Shown: piece by piece, positions 16,836-28,542 of the stretch
Numbering within the stretch: position 1 is the stretch's first letter
Layout of the letters: each line of letters opens with the position of its first letter
Assembly (NCBI RefSeq): GCF_024713945.1
Contig: NC_134678.1
Span: 7,626,001 to 7,690,000 of the forward strand
DNA: 64,000 bases
Direction of reading: 5' to 3'
DNA from: Dermatophagoides farinae
Taxonomy: Eukaryota > Arthropoda > Arachnida > Sarcoptiformes > Pyroglyphidae
Notes under the pieces: model-generated
The model's input: only the letters and a program-made list of their open reading frames with translations
Told to the model about the DNA's origin: nothing
The model's database searches: none
Position numbers and translations under genes: made by a program

Positions 16836-18011
16836 TTACATAAATTGAAAGCTAATATAATAGATAATAAGTCTGATAAAACGTTCAATACGTTCAAATA
16901 TTCGATCATCAATATTGATTTCAATTGTAAATGAATATGAATGCACTTTTCGTTGATCATTATGATCGATGATATCGGTTTTACATTTATTAATGACTGA
17001 TTTTCCATCCAAATTATCAATCGAACCAGGTGTCGTGGTCGATAATGTCGTGGCCGTCGTAGTACTACTCGTCGTGGTAACACTGCTATCATCATCATGA
17101 CATTCAATTTGTTTACCACGTACAATACAAATTTTACCATATGTATTCATCATTGGTGTCGTTGTCATTGTCGATGATCGTTGATAATTGGATTTGGATT
17201 TTTTTCGTTTATTCATTGTCACCATACGATCGTTAGTAATGATATCATTTTTAATAAATTTTTCTTCATCTTGATTATGGCTTCGTTTTGTTGGCTGTGA
17301 TAATTGTTTTGGTTGATTAATTTCCATTGTTTTTTCATCTTCAAAATCATCATCATCAGTATCATCATCATAATCTTCATAATCTTTTGATGAGAAATAT
17401 GGTTTTTCCAAAATTTTTGTCACAATTTTCGATTTTTTTTGATTCTGTTCATTATCATTGTCATTGTCATCATCATATTCTGATTCCTCTTCATATTCAT
17501 CATCATATTCAACATGATCATTATTATTTGGATGATGAATTTTTGTTATTGTCGTTGTTTTTGGATCATATTCAATTTCTTTTTCTTCTTCGACTGGATT
17601 ATTACCCAATAACAATGATGATTGTGGTTGTGGCTTGGATGAACGCAGCTTAGCTTGCATCATTGATCGAGCATCACGTTGTATTTCTAGAGACATTTCA
17701 TAACATTCAGGCACATTATGAATGTCATCACATTTTTTTGCAATTTGATTCCAATATTTATTTTCTGGACAAAAATTTCTACGCCATTTACCATTTTCAC
17801 AGCTAATATAAAGTTTACAATCACGTTTAAAATATTGTCCTGGTTGACATGTTGATAATATTTGTACAGATGCAACAGTTGGTACTATTATCGATGACGG
17901 TGGTAATAATGTTGATGGTGATGGTGATGAATCGATTTCGGAAACAGGTGCACCAATCACCAAACGGCAATGGATCAAAATGACCGGAAGAAATAAAATC
18001 GGTATGAACAT
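16836..18011 (-). CDS. Secreted peritrophin-like chitin-binding protein (one CBM14 domain)
   Basis: The product has 391 residues. A signal peptide (MFIPILFLPVILIHC..., cleavage about residue 21) precedes one type-2 chitin-binding domain with six cysteines at 55, 65, 71, 81, 94 and 103. The 9-5-9-12-8 spacing and the aromatic residues in KLYISC, GKWRR and KYW fit CBM14. Next comes a long, strongly acidic Asp/Glu/Tyr region (about 165-245), a Lys/Arg/Ser linker and a Thr-rich stretch. The last 90 residues hold a few lone cysteines and a hydrophobic, amphipathic end. Such proteins sit in cuticle, tracheal lining or gut peritrophic matrix. The acidic middle could bind cations or basic cuticle proteins; that is inference. 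I start at the first ATG; the extension upstream begins with TTG. Confidence 0.85.
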   Translation of the reverse strand: MFIPILFLPVILIHCRLVIGAPVSEIDSSPSPSTLLPPSSIIVPTVASVQILSTCQPGQYFKRDCKLYISCENGKWRRNFCPENKYWNQIAKKCDDIHNVPECYEMSLEIQRDARSMMQAKLRSSKPQPQSSLLLGNNPVEEEKEIEYDPKTTTITKIHHPNNNDHVEYDDEYEEESEYDDDNDNDNEQNQKKSKIVTKILEKPYFSSKDYEDYDDDTDDDDFEDEKTMEINQPKQLSQPTKRSHNQDEEKFIKNDIITNDRMVTMNKRKKSKSNYQRSSTMTTTPMMNTYGKICIVRGKQIECHDDDSSVTTTSSTTTATTLSTTTPGSIDNLDGKSVINKCKTDIIDHNDQRKVHSYSFTIEINIDDRIFERIERFIRLIIYYISFQFM

Positions 18012-19738
18012 TTTGACTATTGGTATTAAAAACAATTTTTTTTTCTTCTCTCACCAAATAATAAACAAACATGAAGACCAGAAAAAAAACACAAATGACG
18101 TGAGACCAAATTGGTTGCGTTTTTTTTTCTTCTTGATGAATTTTCACGAATGAAACACTAATGGACAAGTACGTTGAACTTTTAAACGGCTCAAACTCGA
18201 TTTGATTCAAATTTTGTTGCTGCTGCTTCTACTTGAGGAGTGTGTGGAGATTTGCTAGGTTTTTTTAGAATTTCGTTTTTTGTTTTCTTCAATGATCAAT
18301 CAACAACAACAACAACAAGGGTTGCGTGTCAACAAAAGGCATGCGACCTCTTTTTTTTCGAAATAAAAAAAAAAACTATAAGTTATAGCATTGACCATGA
18401 AAAATATTTGGTCGTGTCGTTTACACTCCGCCTTTGTTTTTTGTGTGTGTGTGCGTTTGTGTTTATGCGTGTTTGTTTGGGTTATGTCAGAAAAATAGCC
18501 ACAACAAACAAAAAAAAACACACACACGTTGAAAAAAAGTACAGATAGGGTTATGAGCACGTTGTCATCATCATTTACTAATTTTATTTCTTCTGGTTTT
18601 TTTTTGCTCGTTTTCGTTAATGTCATAAAAAACAAAAAAAAAATTCATTCGAATCATGCGTAACAGAGTAACCACCAGGAATGTGGCAACCAAAAATGAC
18701 CAGATTTTTTTTTATCCCTCCAAGTTCAAAAAAAATAAAGATTCCGCGATCATCACCAACTACGGCGAGCATCATCAATACCACCACATACACACTAAAT
18801 TTTGAAATTCCTTTTCGTTATTGTCTTATGTTATTCTCTGTACATGATTCGAATGAATTGAATAAGCCGACATACGATTAGAGTTTCTTGAAAAGAAACA
18901 AAAAAGAAAAAAATCGATAAATACTTTTTCAGATTGGAAAGTTTGAAAACACCAAGACAATTGGCAGGCATGCAGGCAGACACATACGCACACCACAGGT
19001 AATGTTTTGACGATACCAAGCAAAATTTATTCGGTAAATGCAGACATAACAAATACACACACACACACACACACATTACGACTGATTAACAATCGAATGA
19101 TGATGATGATGATGATGATTAGTATAACACACATTTTTTGAGGTTAAGATTATTGTCGCCAAATGTTTATTTTTTTTCGCCGCCAATTTTCTTTGTCTTT
19201 GTCCACAACAACAACAACAATTACAAGACAACAATCTTCAAACACACACATATACAAAAGTGAAAAAGCAAATAAATCAATCAATATCGATGATCGAATA
19301 TTTTTGATTTTGTCATTGTTTATTAATTGATCCAATTTTTTTTATTCATCAATTCGAAACGGAAATTCATTTTTATTCAATGAATTTCCGGGGTCAAATT
19401 TTTCATGACTTTGAAGAAAGTACACAAAAAAAAACAAAAACAAAATCCAGATCATTCACTTTTTAACAACCTTGATCATCATTATTGTAGTGTACATCAA
19501 TATTTGTTTGGCAGAAAAAAATGGAATTTCCGTTTTTTTTAAACAAAAGAAACAAAAAAAAAACATCGTTCCGGTGACCTCAACAACAGCAATCTCTGTT
19601 TGAAACAAATTTTCCAGATGTGCATATATATAAAGACGCCAATTCTGAAATATTTGTCATCTGTCGAAAACAACGAATCACAACGAATAATAATAAAAAA
19701 AAGCAGCAAAGTATCATCAGACGAATCAATCGACGAAA
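18012..19738. other. Divergent intergenic region, chitin-binding gene / small secreted peptide
   Basis: Start codons at both sides point outward, so both promoters should be here. I see GT and CA runs (18439-18452, 19055-19074), a GAT run near 19098, and a good TATA box on the plus strand at 19625. No further gene is supported. Confidence 0.5.
19625..19634 (+). promoter_or_regulatory. TATA box of the small secreted peptide gene
   Basis: TATATATAAA lies 105 bp before the ATG at 19739. A start about 30 bp on (TTTGTCATCTGTCG, near 19655) would give an 80-nt leader. Strong TATA boxes in arthropods often mark genes with tissue-specific, high-level expression. Confidence 0.5.
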
Positions 19739-19960
19739 ATGAATCCATCAACATTATTATATTCATTAATCCTGTGTTTGGCAATCATTTTGGCCATTAC
19801 CAACATCGTATCGATGACACCGCATTATTATGCTGGAACCGGTATAGGTGCCGGATATTGGGCATTACCATATGGTAAAGGATTACGATATAATCTTTGG
19901 GGACGTGGACGTGGCATACTGCGACAAATATTGGGCAATTATGGTGGTTTCTATGGCTGA
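19739..19960 (+). CDS. Small secreted Gly/Tyr/Arg-rich peptide, unknown function
   Basis: A 73-residue single-exon ORF. The first 25 residues form a clear signal peptide (MNPSTLLYSLILCLAIILAI). The mature part is about 48 residues, has no cysteine, and is rich in Gly, Tyr and Arg with little acid, so it is basic. It contains LPYGKG and LRYNLWGRGRG. Gly followed by Lys or Arg could be amidation plus cleavage sites, as in neuropeptide precursors, but the usual dibasic pairs are missing. Alternatives are a small cuticle or silk protein or an antimicrobial peptide. I recognise no family. The TATA box, the good ATG context (CGAAAATGA) and the signal peptide make it likely real. It converges on the integrin beta gene. 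Confidence 0.65.
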   Translation: MNPSTLLYSLILCLAIILAITNIVSMTPHYYAGTGIGAGYWALPYGKGLRYNLWGRGRGILRQILGNYGGFYG

Positions 19961-20674
19961 ACTGAGAGTGACAAATTCCAAATTCTACATGTTGAATGAA
20001 AAAAAAAAAGAATCAACATTTTCCCATTCCCGCTATTATTATTATTATGTAATGTAAATTTATTAAAACAAAAAAAAAGAGAAACAAGAAAAAAAAATTT
20101 GTGAGATTTGAATGATTTGATTAGAATTATTATTTTGTTTTTTTATACAATAATAAAAAATAGAAAAAAAAACCAGATAATGATGACATGTGATGGGTGA
20201 ATAATGATGAACAAGAAAAAAAAAGAAGAAAAATTTCCAAATAAATATGCAAAAAAAAAATAATAATTTCCGGAAGGCTGAAAAACAGTGCAAAATTATG
20301 TAAATCAGTCCAGGATGATTTTTGTTTTGTTTCGGGGTTTTTTTTGGCACAAAATCAAAAAAAAAATGCATAAAGTTTGTCCAACCATATTTTGTGTAGA
20401 TTAATTATCAAACATTTAAATAAGTATATAATATAATGAAATCTATATGCAGCAATACAAGATGTTGTGATGAAACAATTTTTGATGCGTGTGTGTGTGT
20501 GATACGAATAATAAAGACGACTAATTTTTTTTTGAAATTTAAAACTTGATTTTTTGCAGTTTGAACTTTTTCATCAATAGTATATCACAGTTGTGCGTTT
20601 TTTTTTGCGGGAAATTTTCCTTACGACACACAACGATTATAAGAACAAGAAGAAGTAGAAAGTCATAATCATCA
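19961..20674. other. Convergent intergenic region, small peptide / integrin beta
   Basis: It holds two 3' UTRs. On the plus strand ATTAAA at 20060 and AATAAA at about 20150 could serve the peptide gene. I see A/T tracts and nothing else. Confidence 0.5.
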
Positions 20675-23587
20675 TCATTTTCCACTGTATGTAGGATTCT
20701 TGAATGTGGTTGTTGCTTTCTTGAATATTGGATTCACACCCTATGTGGAATTTGGAAAATTAAAATGCGAAAAAAAAATTCAATTGAAAAAAATTTTGCA
20801 TAAATCAACAAAAAAAAACACATACCGTTTCCCATTTAGCATTCAATCGTTCTTCATTGAAACGTGCCACTTCACGTCGATCTTTGATTGTTGTCAATAA
20901 TTTCCAAATCAATAGGAAAGCAATGCCAATCAATACGATGCCGACAATAACACCGATAACAATAGCCAAAATATTTACAGGTTCAGGACAATCTTTTTTA
21001 TCTTGTGCATAGATATAGACCAAATTTTCATGTTCATCATAATTATATTTAAAATTGAATACACAATCATTTTCATCCCATACGACACATAATTCACCTT
21101 CTTTTGTATCCAATTCTTCCACAGTTATAGGATTCAGCGTACAATTACGGCAATCATCTTCAGCCAATGGGCCAGTTTTAAATACTTGACATTCAACACA
21201 ATCTTTATAAACATCGCAACGATTTTTACATGTTGGACATTCATCACAATATTGTCCAGTATATTGTTCGGTTTGATTTGTAAAACAAATACATTGGCCA
21301 CAAACACATTCTCCATGGCCGGAACATATTTTTCCACTATCCTGTTTTATACATTGTTCATTACCAACTGGACAACTACAATCAGTACCGGTCCATTGTT
21401 CTTTACAATTACATGAACCACATTCACATGTTCCATGATCGGGTCCAGCACAAACAAGACCATCATAACGATCACAACTAAAATTATCACATTCACAATA
21501 TTTTCCAGTCACTTTTTCATCTGGTGAATCACGTTTTGAACATTCACATTCACCACAACTAATGGAAATTTAAAAAAAACGGATTAATCAATTAATGAAG
21601 AGAAAAAACAATCGAAACACATACCGACAAATACCACGTCCAGAACAAACTTTTGTATCATTACCACGAAAACAGCTTGCTTCTTTTTCATCGGGATTCG
21701 AATCTTTAGCATCACATTCACATCTTCTTCCATAGTGATTTAGATCACAGCTACAAATGCCACATTGATAGCTACCTTTATAATTACATTCAGGACTTTT
21801 TTCCTGGCGATTTTCTTCTTTTTCACATTCACATTCACAAATGATTTCCAAATCAATATAAAGTGCATCATTCAAACCGACTGGATACACTTTAATCGTT
21901 TGTTTCCAATCATGACGATTCGGTGGACAAGATTCCACTAATAATGTGATATCAAAATCAACACTATCACCAACACGAAGACCTTTGCAAACACTTGTAG
22001 ATTCTTTTCGTTGACCTAAACATTCCGATGCATAGCTCATTCGAATATTATTCGTTGCATTATCTTTCAACTCGACGGCTGATGTAATTTTCTGATATTC
22101 ATCAACAATTAATTGTACGACATTTGATGAATCAACGGCCAACATACCGGCCGATGAACCTTCAATCAATGATAATGAATTATTATGGCCACCAACTAAT
22201 TGATTATAAATATGAAATTGATCTTTCGTCACAGCAAATATAATATTCACATGATGTTCACGAACTTTACGATTGATTTGACTAAAAAAAAAAATAAAAT
22301 GAAAAATTACTAGTAAAAATTCAAAAAAAAACAAACCTAATCGAAGGATAATCCTGTGTAATACTTTCAGTGTATAAACCATCACGATCTAAATGACATT
22401 CACCATCATTTGGTTTAACGATACCACCTAGTTTACCATCACCGGCATAATGAAAACCAGCATCGGTGGAAAACACCAACAATTTACGGGATTTATCACG
22501 CCATCCAATATCATTTTGACAGACAATTGCCTGCATAATTGCATCGAAACCACCTTCCGGTGCATCCAGATTACCAGATATTTGTGTATCATTTACTTTT
22601 TGAACAAAATGGCTTGAATCCGTATCCAGACTCATATGATTCTTGAAACCATATGGTGCTGCACAACCAGAACAAGGTGCAATTAATCTGACAAAAAAAA
22701 AACAAAACAAAATTAGTAATGAAAAAAAAAATGAATGAAATATGTGATTTACTTTTCCGGCACTATGCTAACATAAGGCATAACAATTTTATCGACAAAC
22801 GATCCGAAACCGAGACGAAAATTATTCGTTAAATTTTTCATTGTCTCTGCCAATACATGTCCTAGTTCGGCTAATTTGGCTTTATCATCGTCCATAGATT
22901 TTGATAAATCCATAAGATAATATAAATCAACAGGATAATCAAGTGCCTGTTTAAAGGTAACTTGAAACGTTTTCGGTATTTGTGGCCGTACACGTATCGA
23001 AACACGTTGTGGTTTCAATTGTATTGGATCCATATTTTCATCGGTTTTATTCGATAATTCTTCATCCTCTTCCAATTCTAATGATGTTTGTGGTGAATAA
23101 AGATGCATAGATGGACAGCCCATCTCTTGTAATTTATACATTGTATTACAACGATCTTCAGAAAAATTTCCCGGTACATTACACCATGAACATTCTTTGG
23201 TTCGTATACAATCACCACATGTTGTTTTCGCAACACAAAGCCTTGAATCACGTAATTGTTCCGAGAATGGTGCATTCAATGCTTGTGATGTATCTTTATA
23301 TTCAAAATAGGTGGTTTTAAGTTTATCTAAAAAAATGGATCAAATTTGAATTCAAGTTTAATTTGTGAACCAAAAAAAAAAACAAAAAAAAACAATAACT
23401 TACATTCAGTCAATGATAATTGTATCATTTGATTGATAATCATAAATATGAGGAATGCCTTGATTGCATTTGAATTTATTTGATTATTAAATCTTCTTTG
23501 ATGATGATGGTGATGGTGATTATGGCATTCAATTTGTTGCATTTTTAAACAATGATGATTCGTCCGATGATCAGTATTGAATTTCAT
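20675..23587 (-). CDS. Integrin beta subunit (beta-PS type), complete
   Basis: Integrin beta pairs with an alpha chain to link extracellular matrix to actin. Six exons (23587-23404, 23326-22753, 22687-22337, 22281-21625, 21558-20826, 20740-20675) join in phase to 854 residues. In order: a long, His-rich n-region before the signal segment, PSI domain from Cys92, beta-I domain with MIDAS DLSKS (Asp201, Ser203, Ser205) and ADMIDAS Asp207-208, hybrid domain, four Cys-rich I-EGF repeats, beta-tail domain, TM about 785-807, and a tail with [20 protein letters not shown]. The last exon is only 66 nt and codes [20 protein letters not shown] plus Lys. The membrane-proximal NPxY is NPIF, so it cannot be Tyr-phosphorylated but could still bind talin. 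Introns are 55-77 bp plus one of 85. Confidence 0.97.
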
Positions 23588-26500
23588 TTTTGATTCTAAT
23601 TATTGGCAGGATTCTTTGTTTAGCTAATGTGAATATTCGTCGTTAAGTTTTGAGATTTGAAATGAAAATTTTTTTTATTGAAAAAAATTTGTAACAAAAA
23701 AAAAAATACTACACACAATTTTGTGCGTCGATTGGATGAAAGAATTTTCGTCTTCTTCTTCTGTTGCTCGTAGGCGGACGGATTGTACAAGAAATAAATC
23801 GTTTCAATGGAAAAAAAACAAAATAAAAGTATGTCAGGTTTTTTGGGATGCAGAAAAACGAAATTTTTTTTTTTGGCAGTGATTTCAGATGTCGGCGTTG
23901 TCGTAAATGAACAAGTTATAGTTGGTTGGTTGGTGGTAAGTCAGTCATTCAGTCAGTCAGTCACACAGATTCTGTCACCTTCATCATCATCAGTGTGTGT
24001 GGATAATAATAATTCTAAAGAAAAAAAAGTTGAGAAACGAAAAAAAACGAATGAATTCGAATTAATTTATTGGAAAATTTCTGGCAAGAAAAACAAGATT
24101 ATGTGTGTTTGTTGTTATTGTCCAGCAGCAGTAGCATCAATAACCGAATGAACAGGTGTTCCACAAACACTGAAAAGATGTCAGATTGGTCAGTGTTTTT
24201 TTTTTCGTTTTAAAAATAGAAATAGAAATATTATGTTCATTTAGATTTCATCATCATCATCATCATCGTAGAAGACGGTGAAAATAAAAATAAAAGCCAT
24301 TCATTCAACAATGACGGATGATTGGTGATTCAAGAGAAAGGTCAAAAGTCATTTTCTGTTTGTGATATGTGTGTGTGTGTGAGTGGTAAGAATTTTGTTT
24401 GTTCATCGACCATACCCCATCAATATGACATATGGTAGAAAATAGTTTCTAAATTCTGATTATGAACTTTATTACAATGTATATATTTTGTGCATGTGTG
24501 TGTGTTTGTGTACAATGTTTATAAATATTCACAACATGCAAATCTTAATCACTAAAATAATGGACAACAAAAAAAACATGTTGTGTGACCAATGATCTAG
24601 ATTCTAGAATATTGAAATTTACAATTGAATTTGATTTAGTTTAGAGCGGTTTTTTTTCTTCGAACAAAACTAATCATTTAGTTTATGTTTATGTATGTCT
24701 GCGCTTGTGTGTGTGTGTGTGTGGGTGTTTGAAGTTTGGAGAAAAAAAAACAACACAAATCTTTGCGTGTGAAATCTTCACAAATTATGATAATCATCAT
24801 CATCACGGTTAATGTCGCTTTTCATCACACACACATACAAATTATATTATTTATATGGCCATTCATAGACATTAATATTAGAGAATGGATGAATGAAATT
24901 CTTTTTTAGGAAATTCTTTTTTTTTTTTTGAATTTGAATTGAACCACCGGAACTTGGCGACAATCAATAGTGATGTTTATAGTGATGATGATGATGAAAT
25001 GAAAAAAAGGACAAAACTTGGTCAGTTGAAAGAAATAAGAAATCATCATTTTCTCTCTCTCTTTTTTCTATCGCTCACTAATAACTTGTTTTAATGAAAA
25101 CAACAACTTTCCTTAAATGGAAATTCTTGCTTTTTAGTTTTGTTTCGTTTTATGGAAATCAAAGTATCGTAGGATTTTCATCATGGTGATGATGATGATT
25201 TTTCTATTAGATTTGTGTAGTGAGGAATTATTCGATTACAATGAAATAAGAATGACCATAGATCATGAACGTTAATGATATTGAGATCGATATATCGATA
25301 GACATGTGTTGTCGGTTGGGTCATATATATGTAAATCATCATTTACAATTTGCAAGTCAAGCAAACAGACCAGATATACAGACACACACACACGTGTTTT
25401 CAATCAATCAAACCAAATGTTAATGATTCAACCAAGTTGACTGCAAACAATGAAAACGGACAAAGTCCAACACAAATGAATGTGACCGAAATGAAATTGA
25501 TTTGAAATGGCCGGCCAGCCTGGTTTTTTTTGCATTCGAAATTCATCGATAGATTTTTTCCTTCTGTGTGTGTGTGAAAAAAATTAGCAAAATTCTGGCA
25601 CATTTTCATGCGAAAAATTTTTTTTTTTTTTTTTTTGGTTGAGCGCCTATGAAAAAAAACACAAAGATTCTGTGTGTTTGTTTTTTTTTCTAAAAATAGA
25701 AAATATGAAATCATTGGAAACCGATTTCTTCTTCTTCTTGCACACTACTGAATAATTACTTGGATTTCATTCATGGAATGAATAAAAATAATCTGGTTGC
25801 ATTTTTATTTTTGTTACGATTCTTGTAATGAAAAAAATCATTATGATGATGATATCATGCCGGAAAAAAATTTCAAATCACAAATGATGAACCAGAAAAA
25901 AAAGTTATTTTTTAACCAAAATTATAACCATAATGGATTGATTATAGAAATTACGATGATGATGATGATTAATAATAATCAAATGGTTACCGTGAGTATT
26001 ATCATTGAAATACAACAACAACAACAATGATTGAATGACATTGACAATCGATATAAAAATTTACTTACAGATTTGTTACAGATCTTTTCATGTGTTGATT
26101 GAATAGATAAATTGCACTTTTATCCAATTGGATGGAGAAAAAAAAATGGACGGAAGTTGATGATCCAAAGTGGATATGATTTTATTCATTCACATATTGT
26201 TGTTGATCAATGATGAAAATTCAAAATGTACGAGAATCAATGAAATACAAACGTTGAATGAACTTTGATCACATCACCGCCACCACACACACACACACAA
26301 TAAATAATTCACGATGATGATTTTTTTTTCTTTGCAGAATAAAACTTTGGTCAAAGCCCTCTCACAGCATCATCTCTGTGTGTGTTTGTTTGTCTCATGG
26401 TACACATTACCCATCGACCATTACCCTCAAACAAAAAATGAAATGAAATGAAAACACAAATAGATGACACCAAAAAAAAATGACAAATTTACACACACGC

Positions 26501-28542
26501 ACTGAATCAACCAACGATTGTGAATGAATGTGGAACCCGAATATATAAAAAAACACACACACACACACACTGTCACAAACAAACAAACAAACATACAACA
26601 ATTTAGCCAAAAAAAAAAGTCAAAAACCCATCTGTCTTTGTATGTGTGTGTGTTTAGCTGATGATGATCTCTTCTTTTCTAATGTTATACAAATATCCTC
26701 AACACACAAATTGAAATCACTAAATCCAAAAAGGATCAAGAGCAGCAGCAGCAGCAGCAGGCAAATAATTTTCTTCTTTTCATCATCATATACACTAATC
26801 ACAAGAGAAGATGTGTTTTTTTTTACAATCAACCAACGATGTTTGTTGTTGTTGTTGTTGTTGATGATGATGGTGATGTTCTATATACACAAACACACAC
26901 ACACACGCCCAGTTTGTTATTTTGTAAATAAATGAATGAAAATTTTTTTACAACAACAAAATTCTTCTTCTTCGTTTATTATCATATATCATCAAAATTT
27001 AGGCTCGATGATGATGATGATCAACAATATGATGAAAGCACAGTATATGTGTGTATGAAAAAAAGGCAGAAGCAAAGAAAAAAGACTGCAAACAATATTG
27101 CGGACGATATTTGCAACAACATGCCGCGTTTGTTGTTGTTGTTGTCGTAGCATAAACTATCCTTTTAAGAAAAACATTTGTCCACCTAAAATGTGAAGAA
27201 TATGTGTGTGTGAGATTCATATTTCTCAATGAATGTGAATGAATAAATGAATGATTCAGAACAGCAACAGTAAGTTGCATCCGGATTCTGCACAAAAAAA
27301 AATGATGCGGATTTTTTTTAAATGCGCGCGCTTTTTTTTCAATAATTTGTTTCCCTTTTCTACAAAAAATTATGTGAACCAAATTTTTTTTTTCATAAAT
27401 GAAAGAATCCCATTGAATTATATAGCTCTCACTCTTTCGATCTCTCCATAAACTGTTGATTATCATGGTTCTCGTCTTTTGCCAATTTGATTTCATTCAA
27501 ATTACCAACAAACACACACCGTATATGACATTCATCTCTATATCCAATGCGTTGGCGTTGATGATCAATCTAGTCTCGCATAGAAACACACCACCAAAAA
27601 AAAAAAAAAAAAAAAAACAACTCTATATATGTTTAGCAAAAGATGGCAAAAGCCAAAAATTTTTTTCTTTTCTCCTCCAAAACGGTGTGTTTTTTGTTTC
27701 GTTTGTTTGTGTAGGTGTCGGTGTATAATGATGATCATAATGTTTGGGGTAAAAGCAACAAACTACACGCATACATACACACAGTATTGGACGGATGCTT
27801 ACAGCAGACACACACATTATAGACTTTTATGGTAACTAGTTGAACAAGATTTGTTGAAACGTTTTCTTTGGTTGTTGAAATGGAATGGAAAGCAAACAAA
27901 CAAACAAACAAACAAAAAATATAGATAAATGTTGCCTTCAATATGGGACAACAACAACAACAACAACAAAAAAGACAGAAAAAACAGAAAAACTAAATGA
28001 ATAGATGTCTCTGTCTCTGTTTCTGTGTCTGTTTGTAAAGTAAGTTATCATCATTAATATAATTTGGGATCATCTTGTCTTTGGGAAACAGAAAAAAAAC
28101 CACTCAAAAAAAAATTTGATTTAAAAGAAAAAAAAAGGAAAATTTAGGAAAAGGAAATTGATTCGATTTATTTTTTTTTATATATAATAAAAACACAAAT
28201 TGGTTGTTTTGCATGCATGAAACATAAATGTTTTTCTTTTTAAAAAAGTTGAAGAATTTTAAATTTTTTTTTTTTTGAAGAAAAAAAATATATTTTATCT
28301 TTGTCTCACTCTCTCTCTCTGTGGTTGTTACAAATGTGTATTTTGTATGCATTCTTTTTTTTGTGTGCGGTTACTTTTTTTTTGTTTCTGTGTATATATC
28401 GAAGGGATGTGGGTCAAATATTTTTTTGTTTTGTTTTGTTTTTTTTTGCTATTGTTATGTAATAAATGAGATAAATTCTTTGTAAGAATTTGATCCAAGA
28501 AAAAAAAACAAAAACAAAAAAAAAGAAAAAAAATAACCAAAT
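23588..28542. other. Large gene-poor stretch between integrin beta and TSC2
   Basis: The first part should hold the integrin beta promoter and leader, the last part the TSC2 3' UTR. In between are TCAGTCAGTCAGTC repeats (23938-23968), CA/GT runs, a DRE-like TATCGATA (25293-25300), CAG/GTT repeats near 26745 and 26840, and long A/T tracts. Many ORFs of 60-165 codons exist but they are repeat shadows. I find no splice-linked exon set. Confidence 0.55.

Noticed and set aside
17327-17653. His-rich plus-strand ORF of 108 codons
   Set aside because: It is the antisense of the acidic Asp/Glu stretch of the chitin-binding gene.
23938-23968. TCAGT repeats as an initiator cluster
   Set aside because: They are on the plus strand, while the near gene (integrin beta) is on the minus strand; a short AGTC tandem repeat explains them.
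23807-24151. 114-codon plus-strand ORF upstream of integrin beta
   Set aside because: It is made of TCAGTCAGTC, TCATCA and GT repeats and A-runs, with no domain, signal peptide or splice partner.
26999-27496. 165-codon minus-strand ORF between integrin beta and TSC2
   Set aside because: No recognisable domain, frequent Lys/Phe/His from A/T tracts, no supporting splice or promoter signals.
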